DNA from: Aquisalimonas sp007126095
GTDB taxonomy: Bacteria; Pseudomonadota; Gammaproteobacteria; Nitrococcales; Aquisalimonadaceae
DNA length: 64,000 bases
Direction: 5' to 3'
Assembly (NCBI RefSeq): GCF_048323695.1
Contig: NZ_JBLWFT010000001.1
Location: 186,001-250,000 of the forward strand
Positions within the stretch are counted from its first letter, which is position 1, and every line of letters begins with the position of its first letter. Shown here piece after piece: positions 43,640-51,450 of this stretch. Position numbers and translations under genes: made by a program. The notes beneath the pieces are model-generated. The model searched no databases. It saw only the letters and a program-made list of their open reading frames with translations, and was not told where the DNA came from.

Positions 43640-43828
43640 TCAGTCGTCGAACGCGTCTTCCACCTCGTCACCGGCGTCGTCGAACTCATCGCCGATGTCA
43701 TCGGCGGTGTCATCGATTTCTTCGCCGGCCTCTTCGGCGGGTCCCTGGTCATCGCAGGCGGTGAGACCCAGCGTGCCCAGGGCGAGGCCCAGGAGCAGAA
43801 TGAGCAGGGCGTGGCGTAGCTTCCACAT
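43640..43828 (-). CDS. Small acidic lipoprotein
   Basis: A 62-residue protein. The lipobox is LTAC after LILLLGLALGTLGL. The mature part is almost wholly acidic with a regular four-residue pattern (EEIDDTADDIGDEFDD, then EVEDAF), as in an amphipathic helix. The size recalls entericidin-like lipoproteins, but with opposite charge; no family can be claimed. It lies between the barrel gene and the anti-sigma gene on the same strand. Confidence 0.65.
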   Translation of the reverse strand: MWKLRHALLILLLGLALGTLGLTACDDQGPAEEAGEEIDDTADDIGDEFDDAGDEVEDAFDD

Positions 43829-43987
43829 CGTCGATTACCTTCCTTCTGACAGTCCGTGTCCGGCCCGAGCGTGGGCCGGGATTCGGACGACGGCGGGGCG
43901 GGTCGCCCCTTCGCGCCGTCGTCTATCCATACATACGCAGGATGTGCCGGAAGAGTTCCATGGAATGTGATGCGGTCGGTGGAACGG

Positions 43988-44812
43988 CTAGCGGAAGTGG
44001 TCGAACGCCCGTTCCGCCAGTGAACCCAGCATGTCCTGATCCACGGAGCCGAGCACCGCATAGCGGGTCGAGCCGGATTCCGAGTTCCAGTGATACATGG
44101 ACAGGTCGTCCTGCTTCTGGAATGCAGTGCGACCATTGCGCTCGAGCGCGCGTGAAAGGACTCCGTCGTCACCGCGGGACTGGAAATAGATGGCGACCAT
44201 CTGGTTGTCATCGTTGCGGTAAAGCATCTGGCCGGCGGAGCCGGACGAGGCCGGAAGCGCCTGCCCGCCGATGAACTGGAAGCCGTCGTCGTCCAGCTCG
44301 GGTGCGGCGATTTCCAGCTCGTTTCGCTCACGGAACCACTCGCCGAAGCGGTCCCGGTCTTCCTCGAGGCGAGTCTCCCGCCAGGGCGAATCCTCGCGGG
44401 CATAGAGGGAGTACGAGCTGGACGCCTGCTGCAGGAACATCTGCATCGCAATGCGTTCGGCTTCCTGTTCGTAGAGGTCGCTGCGCAGCATCCAGCCGGC
44501 GACCACGCCTACAGCGAGCGCAACCGAGGCCGCAGTGGCCAGTGGCATGCTGCGCCGCAGCCAGCTGACCCGGGCGCCGTCGTGCGCCTCGACGGGGGTG
44601 ATGGTGTCCAGCAGGCGGTCGGGAATGGGTTCATCCAGCACGGGGTCGTAGAGCTGACGCAATGCATGGGCCTGCGCTTCATAATCGCGCACGGTCTCCA
44701 TGGCCTCCGGGTTACGGGCGAGATGATTCTCAACGCGCGCCTGCTCGGCCCCATCCAGTTCGCCATCCAGATAGGCGTTGATCATTTCGGAACTGACGGT
44801 GTCGTTGCTCAT
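43988..44812 (-). CDS. Anti-sigma factor (membrane-bound, zinc-finger-like)
   Basis: A 274-residue transmembrane regulator cotranscribed with the ECF sigma gene, whose stop it overlaps by four bases (ATGA). The N-terminal cytoplasmic part (residues 1-80; INAYLDGELDGAEQARVENHLARNPEAMETV) has the anti-sigma fold but lacks the HxxxCxxC zinc ligands. One membrane helix lies at about 88-108 (PLATAASVALAVGVVAGWML), and the periplasmic domain of about 165 residues is uncharacterised and presumably senses the signal. Confidence 0.85.
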   Translation of the reverse strand: MSNDTVSSEMINAYLDGELDGAEQARVENHLARNPEAMETVRDYEAQAHALRQLYDPVLDEPIPDRLLDTITPVEAHDGARVSWLRRSMPLATAASVALAVGVVAGWMLRSDLYEQEAERIAMQMFLQQASSSYSLYAREDSPWRETRLEEDRDRFGEWFRERNELEIAAPELDDDGFQFIGGQALPASSGSAGQMLYRNDDNQMVAIYFQSRGDDGVLSRALERNGRTAFQKQDDLSMYHWNSESGSTRYAVLGSVDQDMLGSLAERAFDHFR

Positions 44813-45315
44813 TCGGCACCTCGTTCCACACGCTTGGCCGATGCGCCGTTGGTTTTTGTCCTCAGCGCTTCCCGAGCCCGGGAAAGCCGGGAGCGCAGTG
44901 TGCCTACGGGCACTGACAGCACCTCCGAGGCCTCTTCGTAGGTAAAGCCTTCCACCGCAACAAGCAGCAGCGCGTTACGATGCTCTTCCGGTAGTTCTGC
45001 CATGGCCGCCCGCACGCCATCAAGCTCAGTGGAAACCTCCTGTCCGGCAGCGACGGCATCCGGCTCTCGAAAGTGGCGCCGGAAGTGGAGTTCACGGTCG
45101 ACGGAACGCCGGCGTGAGACGTGGTTGTTGTGCAGGATGCGGAACAGCCACGAGCGCAAGCCCTTGTCGGGATCCCACTTCCGGGCGTTCTTCAGAGCAC
45201 GCTCCAGACAGCCCTGGACGAGATCATCCGCTTCTTCCGGGCAGCCGGCAAGCGCTCTAGCGTAACGTCGCAGGTGAGGGATCTCCGCTGTAATCCGTGT
45301 GCGAAGACTGTGCAT
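44809..45315 (-). CDS. ECF-type RNA polymerase sigma factor
   Basis: A 168-residue sigma-70 family member with only regions 2 and 4. Region 2 reads HLRRYARALAGCPEEADDLVQGCLERALKNARKW and region 4 ELPEEHRNALLLVAVEGFTYEEASEVLSVPVGTLRSRLSRAREAL. The start (MHSLRTRI) follows GGGAG. Adjacent anti-sigma shows it is held inactive until an envelope signal. Its regulon probably includes genes nearby (msrBA, barrel, lipoprotein), which is inference from proximity. Confidence 0.92.
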   Translation of the reverse strand: MHSLRTRITAEIPHLRRYARALAGCPEEADDLVQGCLERALKNARKWDPDKGLRSWLFRILHNNHVSRRRSVDRELHFRRHFREPDAVAAGQEVSTELDGVRAAMAELPEEHRNALLLVAVEGFTYEEASEVLSVPVGTLRSRLSRAREALRTKTNGASAKRVERGAE

Positions 45316-45518
45316 GTTGATGCGTTCTCCCGGCGGTTCGTCCAGAGCGGGATTGCTCTGGTGATCCCCCGACAGTGTTGTATGTTGAGATCGGACAACG
45401 CTAGCACAATGCGCGTCGCCTTCGACCTGTTGCAGGATGGAGACGTCTGCCCCGGCCTGGCGTGTAGAATCCGGCTGCGCCGGCACATCAACATGACAAA
45501 CGGGATGGTACGCGAATC

Positions 45519-46436
45519 ATGACACCCCTGTTGGAAGTCTACCGTAACAGCGTTCAGTCGTGGGAAATCGACATGATGGGCCACATGAACGTCAAGTTCT
45601 ATGTGGAGAAGTCCGTGGCCGCCCTCGCCATGCTCGGTCAGCATCTCGGGCTGGGCCCACGGTTTGCGCGGGAGAGCGGCGCCTGCCTGGTGCCAACGGA
45701 GCACCATGTCCGTTTTCTCCGGGAGCAGCGCCCGGGAGCACCGCTGGTGATCAACGCCGGCATCGTCGAGGCGACCCGCGAGCGGCTGGTGGTATACCAG
45801 GAGATGGTCAACGCGGCGAGCGGTGACCTGGCGGCCTCCTTCATCGTGACCGTGGCGCTGCAGGATGGCGTTAGCAGGGAATCCAGGCCGATCCCGGAGC
45901 ACGTGCTGGAGCAGACGCAGCCCCTACGCACGGAGGTCCCCGCCCACGGTGCTCCGCGGGGGCTTGAGATGGCGCCGCCAAGGTCGGAGCCGACCCTGGA
46001 CGAGGCCGTGGACAAAGGCATGTTGAGCACCTGGAAGGGGCCGGTTCTGCCGCGCATGTGCGACCACCATGGCCGCCTCGCCACCGAGGCGCACATGGGC
46101 ATCGTCTCCGACGCCATACCCAATCTGCTGGTGCACCTGACCGCGGAGGACCGGTCCGAGAGCCCGCTCGGTGGCGCCGCGCTGGAGTACCGTTTCGTCT
46201 ACCGGCGGCCGGTATCCGGGGATGATCTGCTGGAGCTGCGCAGCGGCATCAAGGCGGTCTCGACCAAGACCTATCAGTTCGGCCACTGGCTGTTCAACGG
46301 GGCAACGGGGGAGTGCGTGGCGACGGCAGAAGCGGTCGCCGTGCTGCTGGACCTGGACGCGCGCAAGGCCGTGGTCATCCCGGAAGCCAGTCGGGCGGTG
46401 CTGGAGCGCCATGTGATCCCGGGGCTGTCGGCCTGA
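45519..46436 (+). CDS. Double-hotdog acyl-CoA thioesterase
   Basis: A 305-residue protein with two hotdog halves. The first has the 4HBT motif WEIDMMGHMNVKFYVE (D-x-x-G-H-x-N) and the second HHGRLATEAHMGIVSDAIPNL. It would hydrolyse an acyl-CoA or similar thioester; exact substrate unknown. It is divergent from the ECF sigma gene and upstream of the indolepyruvate oxidoreductase gene, suggesting a part in acyl-CoA turnover from amino-acid catabolism. Confidence 0.8.
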   Translation: MTPLLEVYRNSVQSWEIDMMGHMNVKFYVEKSVAALAMLGQHLGLGPRFARESGACLVPTEHHVRFLREQRPGAPLVINAGIVEATRERLVVYQEMVNAASGDLAASFIVTVALQDGVSRESRPIPEHVLEQTQPLRTEVPAHGAPRGLEMAPPRSEPTLDEAVDKGMLSTWKGPVLPRMCDHHGRLATEAHMGIVSDAIPNLLVHLTAEDRSESPLGGAALEYRFVYRRPVSGDDLLELRSGIKAVSTKTYQFGHWLFNGATGECVATAEAVAVLLDLDARKAVVIPEASRAVLERHVIPGLSA

Positions 46437-46601
46437 GGGCGGCGTCCGCGGGTTACGGCATGCTGCAGTGCAAATTGACTCGCCGGACGGAGCGGCGGAT
46501 CGTCAGGGGATGGTCCGCCGGGCTCAAAAGGCGAATGGTGGACGACGCGCTCCGGCGGCAGCCGGAGCACAAACCGGGTGTCCGATAAGGGAGATCCCCT
46601 G

Positions 46602-49600
46602 ATGGTGCTCGCCGACGTTCGCCTCGACGACAAGTACGCCCGCGATGCCGGGCGCGTGTATCTCAACGGCATTCAGGCGCTGGTGCGGTTGCCGCTCATG
46701 CAGCGCCAGCGTGACAGCAACGCCGGTCTCAATACCGCCGCCTACATCTCCGGGTACCGCGGCTCGCCCCTGGGCGGGCTGGACAAGGCCCTGTGGGACG
46801 CGGGGCCGTTCCTTGATCGCCAGTCCATCCGCTTCCAGCCCGGGGTCAACGAGGACCTGGCCGCCACGGCCGTCTGGGGCAGCCAGCAGGTGGGACTGTG
46901 GCCGGGCGCGCGCTACGACGGCGTGTTTGGCATGTGGTATGGCAAGGCGCCCGGGGTGGATCGCACCGGCGACGTGTTCCGCCACGCCAACTCGGCCGGC
47001 ACCGCGCCCCATGGTGGTGTTCTCGCCGTGGCTGGAGACGATCACGGCTGCAAGTCGTCTACGCTGCCGAGTCAGTCCGAGTTCGCCTTCATGGATCTGC
47101 AGATGCCGGTGCTGCACCCGGCCGATGTCCAGGATGTCCTGGATCTGGGGCTCTATGGCTGGGCGTTGTCCCGCTACAGCGGCTGCTGGACCGGGTTCAT
47201 TGTTGTCGCTGATACCGCCGACGCGTCTGCCTCGGTCAGCATCGACCCCGATCGAGTGACCATTGCTCTGCCGGAGGATTTTCAGATGCCGCCGGATGGC
47301 CTTGGCATCCGCTGGCCGGACCGGCCCATGGACCAGGAGTTCCGGTTGCAGCGCTACAAGCTCCAGGCTGCGCTGGCGTTCGTCCGCGCCAACCGCCTCG
47401 ACCGGATCGTGATCGACACCCCCGCGCCGCGCCTTGGCATCGTCACCACCGGCAAGGCCTATCTGGATGTGCGCCAGGCGCTCCTGGATCTCGGCATCGA
47501 CGACGATGAGGCGGCGCGCATCGGATTGCGCCTCTACAAGGTGGCCATGAGCTGGCCTTTGGAGCCGGAGGGAGTGCGTCGCTTCGCCGACGGGCTGGAA
47601 GAGATCCTGGTGGTGGAAGAAAAGCGCCCGCTGATCGAGAGCCAGTTGAAGGAGCAGCTGTACAATCTGGAGCACGCCAGCCGTCCGCGGGTGGTGGGCA
47701 AGTATGACGAGTACGGGGAGTGGATTCTCCCGTCGGCCGGCGAGCTCAATCCCGGGCAGGTGGCGCGGGTGATTGCGGCGCGTGTCGGCCGGTTCCACGC
47801 CAGCACGGTCATGGAGCGGCGGCTGCGTTTCCTGGAACAGCAGGAGGCGGCGCTGGCTGCCGGCCGGACGCTGGTGGAGCGCCTGCCGCACTTCTGCTCC
47901 GGCTGCCCGCACAACACCTCGACGCGGGTACCGGAGGGGAGCCGCGCCACGGCCGGGATCGGCTGTCATTACATGGCCAACTGGATGGATCGCCACACCG
48001 AGACCTTCACCCACATGGGCGGTGAGGGGGTGCCGTGGATCGGGCAGGCGCCGTTCACGGAGACGCGGCACATCTTTGCCAATCTGGGCGATGGCACCTA
48101 TTTCCACTCCGGGCTGCTGGCGATTCGGGCCGCCGTGGCTAGCGGCGCCAACATCACCTACAAGATTCTCTACAACGATGCCGTTGCCATGACCGGCGGC
48201 CAGCACGTGGACGGCGAGTTGGACGTGCCGCAGATCACCCGGCAACTGGCCGCGGAGGGCGTCCGGCGCACGGTGGTGGTGAGCGACGAGCCGGAGAAGT
48301 ACGGCACGTCCACGCCCCTGGCGCCTGGTGTCCGGGTGCACCATCGGCGTGATCTGGACGTCATTCAGAAGGACCTGCGCGAGGAGCCGGGGGTGACCGC
48401 GCTGGTGTACGACCAGACCTGCGCCGCCGAGAAGCGGCGCCGGCGCAAGCGCGGCACCATGCCGGATCCGGCCAAGCGCGCCTTCATCAATACCCGGGTG
48501 TGCGAAGGCTGTGGCGACTGCAACAGCAAGTCGAACTGCCTCTCCGTGGTGCCTGTGGAGACCGAGCTGGGCCGCAAGCGGGCAATCGATCAGGGCCAGT
48601 GCAACAAGGATTTCTCCTGCGTTGACGGGTTCTGCCCGAGCTTCGTGACGGTCCACGGCGGCACCCGGCGCAGGCCGGAGGCGAACGCCGACCCGAGCGC
48701 TTTGCCGCCCCTGGCAGAGCCCGCGCTGCCGCGACTCGACACGCCCTACGGTGTCGTCGTGACAGGGGTGGGCGGTACCGGCATCGTCACGGTCGCTGCG
48801 CTTCTGGGCATGGCCGCGCACCTGGAAGGCAAGGGTGTGGCCGTGCTCGACATGACCGGGCTGGCACAGAAGTACGGGGCGGTCACCAGCCACATCCGTA
48901 TGGCTGGTGATCCCGATCAGCTTCACGGGCCGCGCATCCCCCCGGGCGAGGCGGACCTTCTGCTGGGCAGCGATCTTGTGGTGGCCTCCGGCCGGGACAG
49001 CCTCGGCCGCATGGATGCCAGCCGCACCGCTTCGGTGATCAACACCCACGGCGTCATGCCCGCAGCATTCATCAGTAACCCGGATATGCCCTTTCCCACC
49101 CGTGAGATGGTGGAGCAGATCCGTGGCCAGAGCCGCGCCGGTGCCTGTCACGCCCTGGACGCCGCCGCACTCACCGAGGGCCTGTTCGGTGACAGCACCA
49201 CCATGAACCTGTTTCTGGTCGGCTTCGCTTATCAGCAGGGGCTGCTGCCGGTCTCGTCGGAGGCGATCGACCGCGCCATCGAGCTCAATGGAACCGCCGT
49301 TGAAGCCAACCAGCGGGCCTTTTTCTGGGGACGTCACGCGGCGCATGACCTGGAGGCGTTACAGCGCCAGGCGCAACCGGGTGAACAGGGCGAGGGTGAA
49401 GCGCCGGACCCGGAGACCTGGATCCAGCGCCGCCACGCCGACCTGACTGCCTACCAGAACGTGGCCTACGGCGACCGGTTCACCGCGCTGGTGGAACGCA
49501 TGCGCGACGCCGAGCACCGGGTGATGCCCGGCTCCCGGGAGCTCACCGATACCACGGCGCGCAGCTACTTCCGGCTGCTGGCGTACAAGGATGAGTACGA

Positions 49601-50108
49601 GGTGGCACGGCTCTATACCGACGGCGCCTTCGCGCGCCAACTGGAAGAGACCTTCGCCGGCGACTACCGGGTGCGTCTGCATCTTGCGCCGCCGGTGCTG
49701 GCGCGTCGGGATCCGCACACCGGTGAGCCCCGCAAACGCGAGTTCGGCGCCTGGATACTCCCGGCCATGCGGGTTCTGGCGCGCATGAAGGTGCTGCGGG
49801 GAACCGTTCTGGACCCGTTTGCGTATTCAGTGGATCGCCGGCTGGAGCGTCAGTTGATCGGCGAGTTCGAGCGGTTGTGTGACGAGCTGCTGACCGGGCT
49901 GCGCCCGGAGAACCACCATCATGCGGTGGCCCTCGTGCGGCAGTTCGGCGCCGTGCGTGGCTACGGCCACGTGAAAAAGGCCAGTGTGGAGCGGATGCGC
50001 CAGCAGCAGGAGACGCTGCTGCACCGGTTCCATGCGCCCGAGTCGGCATCGGCCGCGGTCGGCCGGCCGGCGTCAGCGGCCGATCGTGTCGGGGCGGCTG
50101 AGCAGTAG
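46602..50108 (+). CDS. Fused indolepyruvate (2-oxoacid) ferredoxin oxidoreductase
   Basis: A 1168-residue single-chain version of IorA-IorB that oxidatively decarboxylates 2-oxoacids such as indolepyruvate to acyl-CoA, passing electrons to ferredoxin. N-terminal pyruvate-oxidoreductase domain: YISGYRGSPLGGLDKALWD. TPP site near residue 496: NLGDGTYFHSGLLAIRAAVASG with the downstream NDAVAMTGGQ. A Cys-rich segment at about 633-675 (CEGCGDCNSKSNCLSVVP, QCNKDFSCVDGFC) would hold iron-sulfur clusters, and the gamma domain (VVVTGVGGTGIVTVAALLGMAA) follows. ATG 46602 has GGGAG at good spacing. Ends in a 36-bp convergent overlap with a TetR gene. Confidence 0.92.
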   Translation: MVLADVRLDDKYARDAGRVYLNGIQALVRLPLMQRQRDSNAGLNTAAYISGYRGSPLGGLDKALWDAGPFLDRQSIRFQPGVNEDLAATAVWGSQQVGLWPGARYDGVFGMWYGKAPGVDRTGDVFRHANSAGTAPHGGVLAVAGDDHGCKSSTLPSQSEFAFMDLQMPVLHPADVQDVLDLGLYGWALSRYSGCWTGFIVVADTADASASVSIDPDRVTIALPEDFQMPPDGLGIRWPDRPMDQEFRLQRYKLQAALAFVRANRLDRIVIDTPAPRLGIVTTGKAYLDVRQALLDLGIDDDEAARIGLRLYKVAMSWPLEPEGVRRFADGLEEILVVEEKRPLIESQLKEQLYNLEHASRPRVVGKYDEYGEWILPSAGELNPGQVARVIAARVGRFHASTVMERRLRFLEQQEAALAAGRTLVERLPHFCSGCPHNTSTRVPEGSRATAGIGCHYMANWMDRHTETFTHMGGEGVPWIGQAPFTETRHIFANLGDGTYFHSGLLAIRAAVASGANITYKILYNDAVAMTGGQHVDGELDVPQITRQLAAEGVRRTVVVSDEPEKYGTSTPLAPGVRVHHRRDLDVIQKDLREEPGVTALVYDQTCAAEKRRRRKRGTMPDPAKRAFINTRVCEGCGDCNSKSNCLSVVPVETELGRKRAIDQGQCNKDFSCVDGFCPSFVTVHGGTRRRPEANADPSALPPLAEPALPRLDTPYGVVVTGVGGTGIVTVAALLGMAAHLEGKGVAVLDMTGLAQKYGAVTSHIRMAGDPDQLHGPRIPPGEADLLLGSDLVVASGRDSLGRMDASRTASVINTHGVMPAAFISNPDMPFPTREMVEQIRGQSRAGACHALDAAALTEGLFGDSTTMNLFLVGFAYQQGLLPVSSEAIDRAIELNGTAVEANQRAFFWGRHAAHDLEALQRQAQPGEQGEGEAPDPETWIQRRHADLTAYQNVAYGDRFTALVERMRDAEHRVMPGSRELTDTTARSYFRLLAYKDEYEVARLYTDGAFARQLEETFAGDYRVRLHLAPPVLARRDPHTGEPRKREFGAWILPAMRVLARMKVLRGTVLDPFAYSVDRRLERQLIGEFERLCDELLTGLRPENHHHAVALVRQFGAVRGYGHVKKASVERMRQQQETLLHRFHAPESASAAVGRPASAADRVGAAEQ

Positions 50109-50702
50109 CCGGAAGGCGGTGGTCGCCTGGTCGAGCCCCGGTTCGCGGCCGCAGATGATGTCGCTGTAGATGGCGCCTTCGCCGATGCGCACGAGAAAGA
50201 AGGCGAGGCTGTCTGTATCCAGCTGCGGGTCGATCCGGCCCGCGTCCGCCTGCTCTCGCAACAGAGCCGACCACGTATCGATCAGCCGGCGCTGCAGGCC
50301 GCTGACGTTGGACGTTAGCACGCGCAGGGCGAACTGTGGATCCTGCCGCAGGAACTGGTGCAATGCCTCTGCGCCCATCACCTCCGTGTTCACGTCGTGG
50401 TAGATGGCCGCCAGGTAATCCACGCCCAGGAGCGAAGGGTTGGCGTCGGCGCGCGCCTTGGCCTCGTCGAAGACATCCTTGTAGAGCGACCAGAGGATCT
50501 CGCCGAGCAGCAGCTCCTTGTTGCCGACCCAGCGCATGAGCGTGGCGCGGCCGATCTCCAGCTCTTCCGCCAGGGCGGAGAGGTTGAGGCGCTTGCCATC
50601 CAGCCACCAGCGGCGTGCCAGGCGGAATGCGGTAATGGGGGTTGGACGGCTGCTGCGGCTGTCGTCGTTCAGGGCAAGGGCGAGAGGCGTCTTGCGGCTC
50701 AT
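50073..50702 (-). CDS. TetR-family regulator (QsdR-like)
   Basis: A 209-residue repressor-type protein. The helix-turn-helix (about 25-70) reads ITAFRLARRWWLDGKRLNLSALAEELEIGRATLMRWVGNKELLLGEIL. The segment FRLARRWWLDGKRL resembles the QsdR subgroup. The C-terminal part (about 75-209) is the variable ligand/dimer domain. Its target is probably the neighbouring oxidoreductase gene, with which it overlaps at the 3' end, or its own promoter. Confidence 0.85.
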   Translation of the reverse strand: MSRKTPLALALNDDSRSSRPTPITAFRLARRWWLDGKRLNLSALAEELEIGRATLMRWVGNKELLLGEILWSLYKDVFDEAKARADANPSLLGVDYLAAIYHDVNTEVMGAEALHQFLRQDPQFALRVLTSNVSGLQRRLIDTWSALLREQADAGRIDPQLDTDSLAFFLVRIGEGAIYSDIICGREPGLDQATTAFRLLLSRPDTIGR

Positions 50703-50817
50703 GGGCGGAGCCCCGTTTCAGTCAGTTGGGATTCTTTTCGGTTCTTGCGGAACACGGCCCATTCTACTCAACTCGACGGCGACGGGCATCCCTGTCGTTG
50801 CAGCGCTATCGGTTGGA

Positions 50818-50849
50818 ATGGCCCGGGGTGAACGGTTGCCCCGGGCCAT
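50818..50849 (-). terminator. Hairpin after the metallothionein gene
   Basis: ATGGCCCGGGG (50818-50828) pairs with CCCCGGGCCAT (50839-50849), 11-bp stem, 10-nt loop, 17 nt past the metallothionein stop. No T-run follows on the minus strand. Confidence 0.6.
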
Positions 50850-50866
50850 GGGAACGGCAGCGCCGG

Positions 50867-51034
50867 TCAGCCCTTGCAGTCGCAGCCGGCGTGGCCGCAG
50901 CCACTGCCGCTGTCGTGCCCCTTGGCACATGCATCACCGCAGTAGAGGCGGCCGTTCTGCTCAACGGCCTTCTCGGGCGCGATGACACAGACGCAGTCGC
51001 TGCAGGCGCATTTTACGCGGTCGACGTCACTCAT
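50867..51034 (-). CDS. Metallothionein (SmtA/BmtA type)
   Basis: A 55-residue Cys-rich protein, complete: MSDVDRVKCACSDCVCVIAP, then YCGDACAKGH and GCGHAGCDCKG. Nine Cys (9, 11, 14, 16, 32, 36, 46, 51, 53) and two His (40, 48) are arranged as in cyanobacterial SmtA, which holds a Zn4 cluster. It should buffer zinc or cadmium. The ATG overlaps the smtB-like stop by four bases (ATGA). It is below the length that most gene finders report, so it is easily missed. Confidence 0.92.
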   Translation of the reverse strand: MSDVDRVKCACSDCVCVIAPEKAVEQNGRLYCGDACAKGHDSGSGCGHAGCDCKG

Positions 51035-51339
51035 GATGGTTCTCCCGTGTCTTCGTGGATGTGTTCCACCATGTTCTGGAGCATGGTGCGAACGTGCTCG
51101 TCACTCACCTGGTAGAGGACGCTGCGACCCTGGCGTGTTCCCCGCACCAATCGTGTGGCGCGCAGCAGCCGCAGGTGATGGCTGATCAGCGACTGGGACG
51201 CGTCCAGCCGAGCCGCCATGTGGCCGACGCTGACTGGTTCATCCATACAGGCCAGGACGATGCCGAGCCGAGTCGGGTCCCCGAGCATGCGGAACATCTC
51301 GCCGAGTTCGGTCAGTTGGTCATCGGTCAGATCAGACAT
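51031..51339 (-). CDS. ArsR/SmtB-family zinc-responsive repressor
   Basis: A 102-residue winged-helix metal sensor. The HTH reads VSVGHMAARLDASQSLISHHLRLLRATRLVRGTRQG. The zinc site of the SmtB alpha-5 type is intact in SDEHVRTMLQNMVEHIHED: Asp80, His82, His93 and Glu96. The alpha-3 ELCVCDL cysteine site of cadmium/lead sensors is absent, so Zn is the likely inducer. Start 51339 is placed at the expected transcription start; an in-frame ATG at 51360 would fall within the operator. It precedes metallothionein in a two-gene operon. Confidence 0.92.
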   Translation of the reverse strand: MSDLTDDQLTELGEMFRMLGDPTRLGIVLACMDEPVSVGHMAARLDASQSLISHHLRLLRATRLVRGTRQGRSVLYQVSDEHVRTMLQNMVEHIHEDTGEPS

Positions 51340-51345
51340 GGCCTG

Positions 51346-51374
51346 ATAATGCCAATACATGAAGATGTGTTCAA
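51346..51374 (-). promoter_or_regulatory. smtB-metallothionein promoter and operator
   Basis: On the minus strand TTGAAC (51374-51369), 17-nt spacer, CATTAT (51351-51346). The inverted repeat TGAA-N6-TTCA (51360-51373), the SmtB operator core, overlaps the -35 and spacer, so a bound repressor would block polymerase. Start of transcription is expected about 51339. Confidence 0.75.
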
Positions 51375-51450
51375 GGATTTTCTGGTGTGTTGACGTTGTC
51401 AGCAAACCCCGTAATGCTGCGCACTTCCAGAAAACCGGAGGGACATCGCT

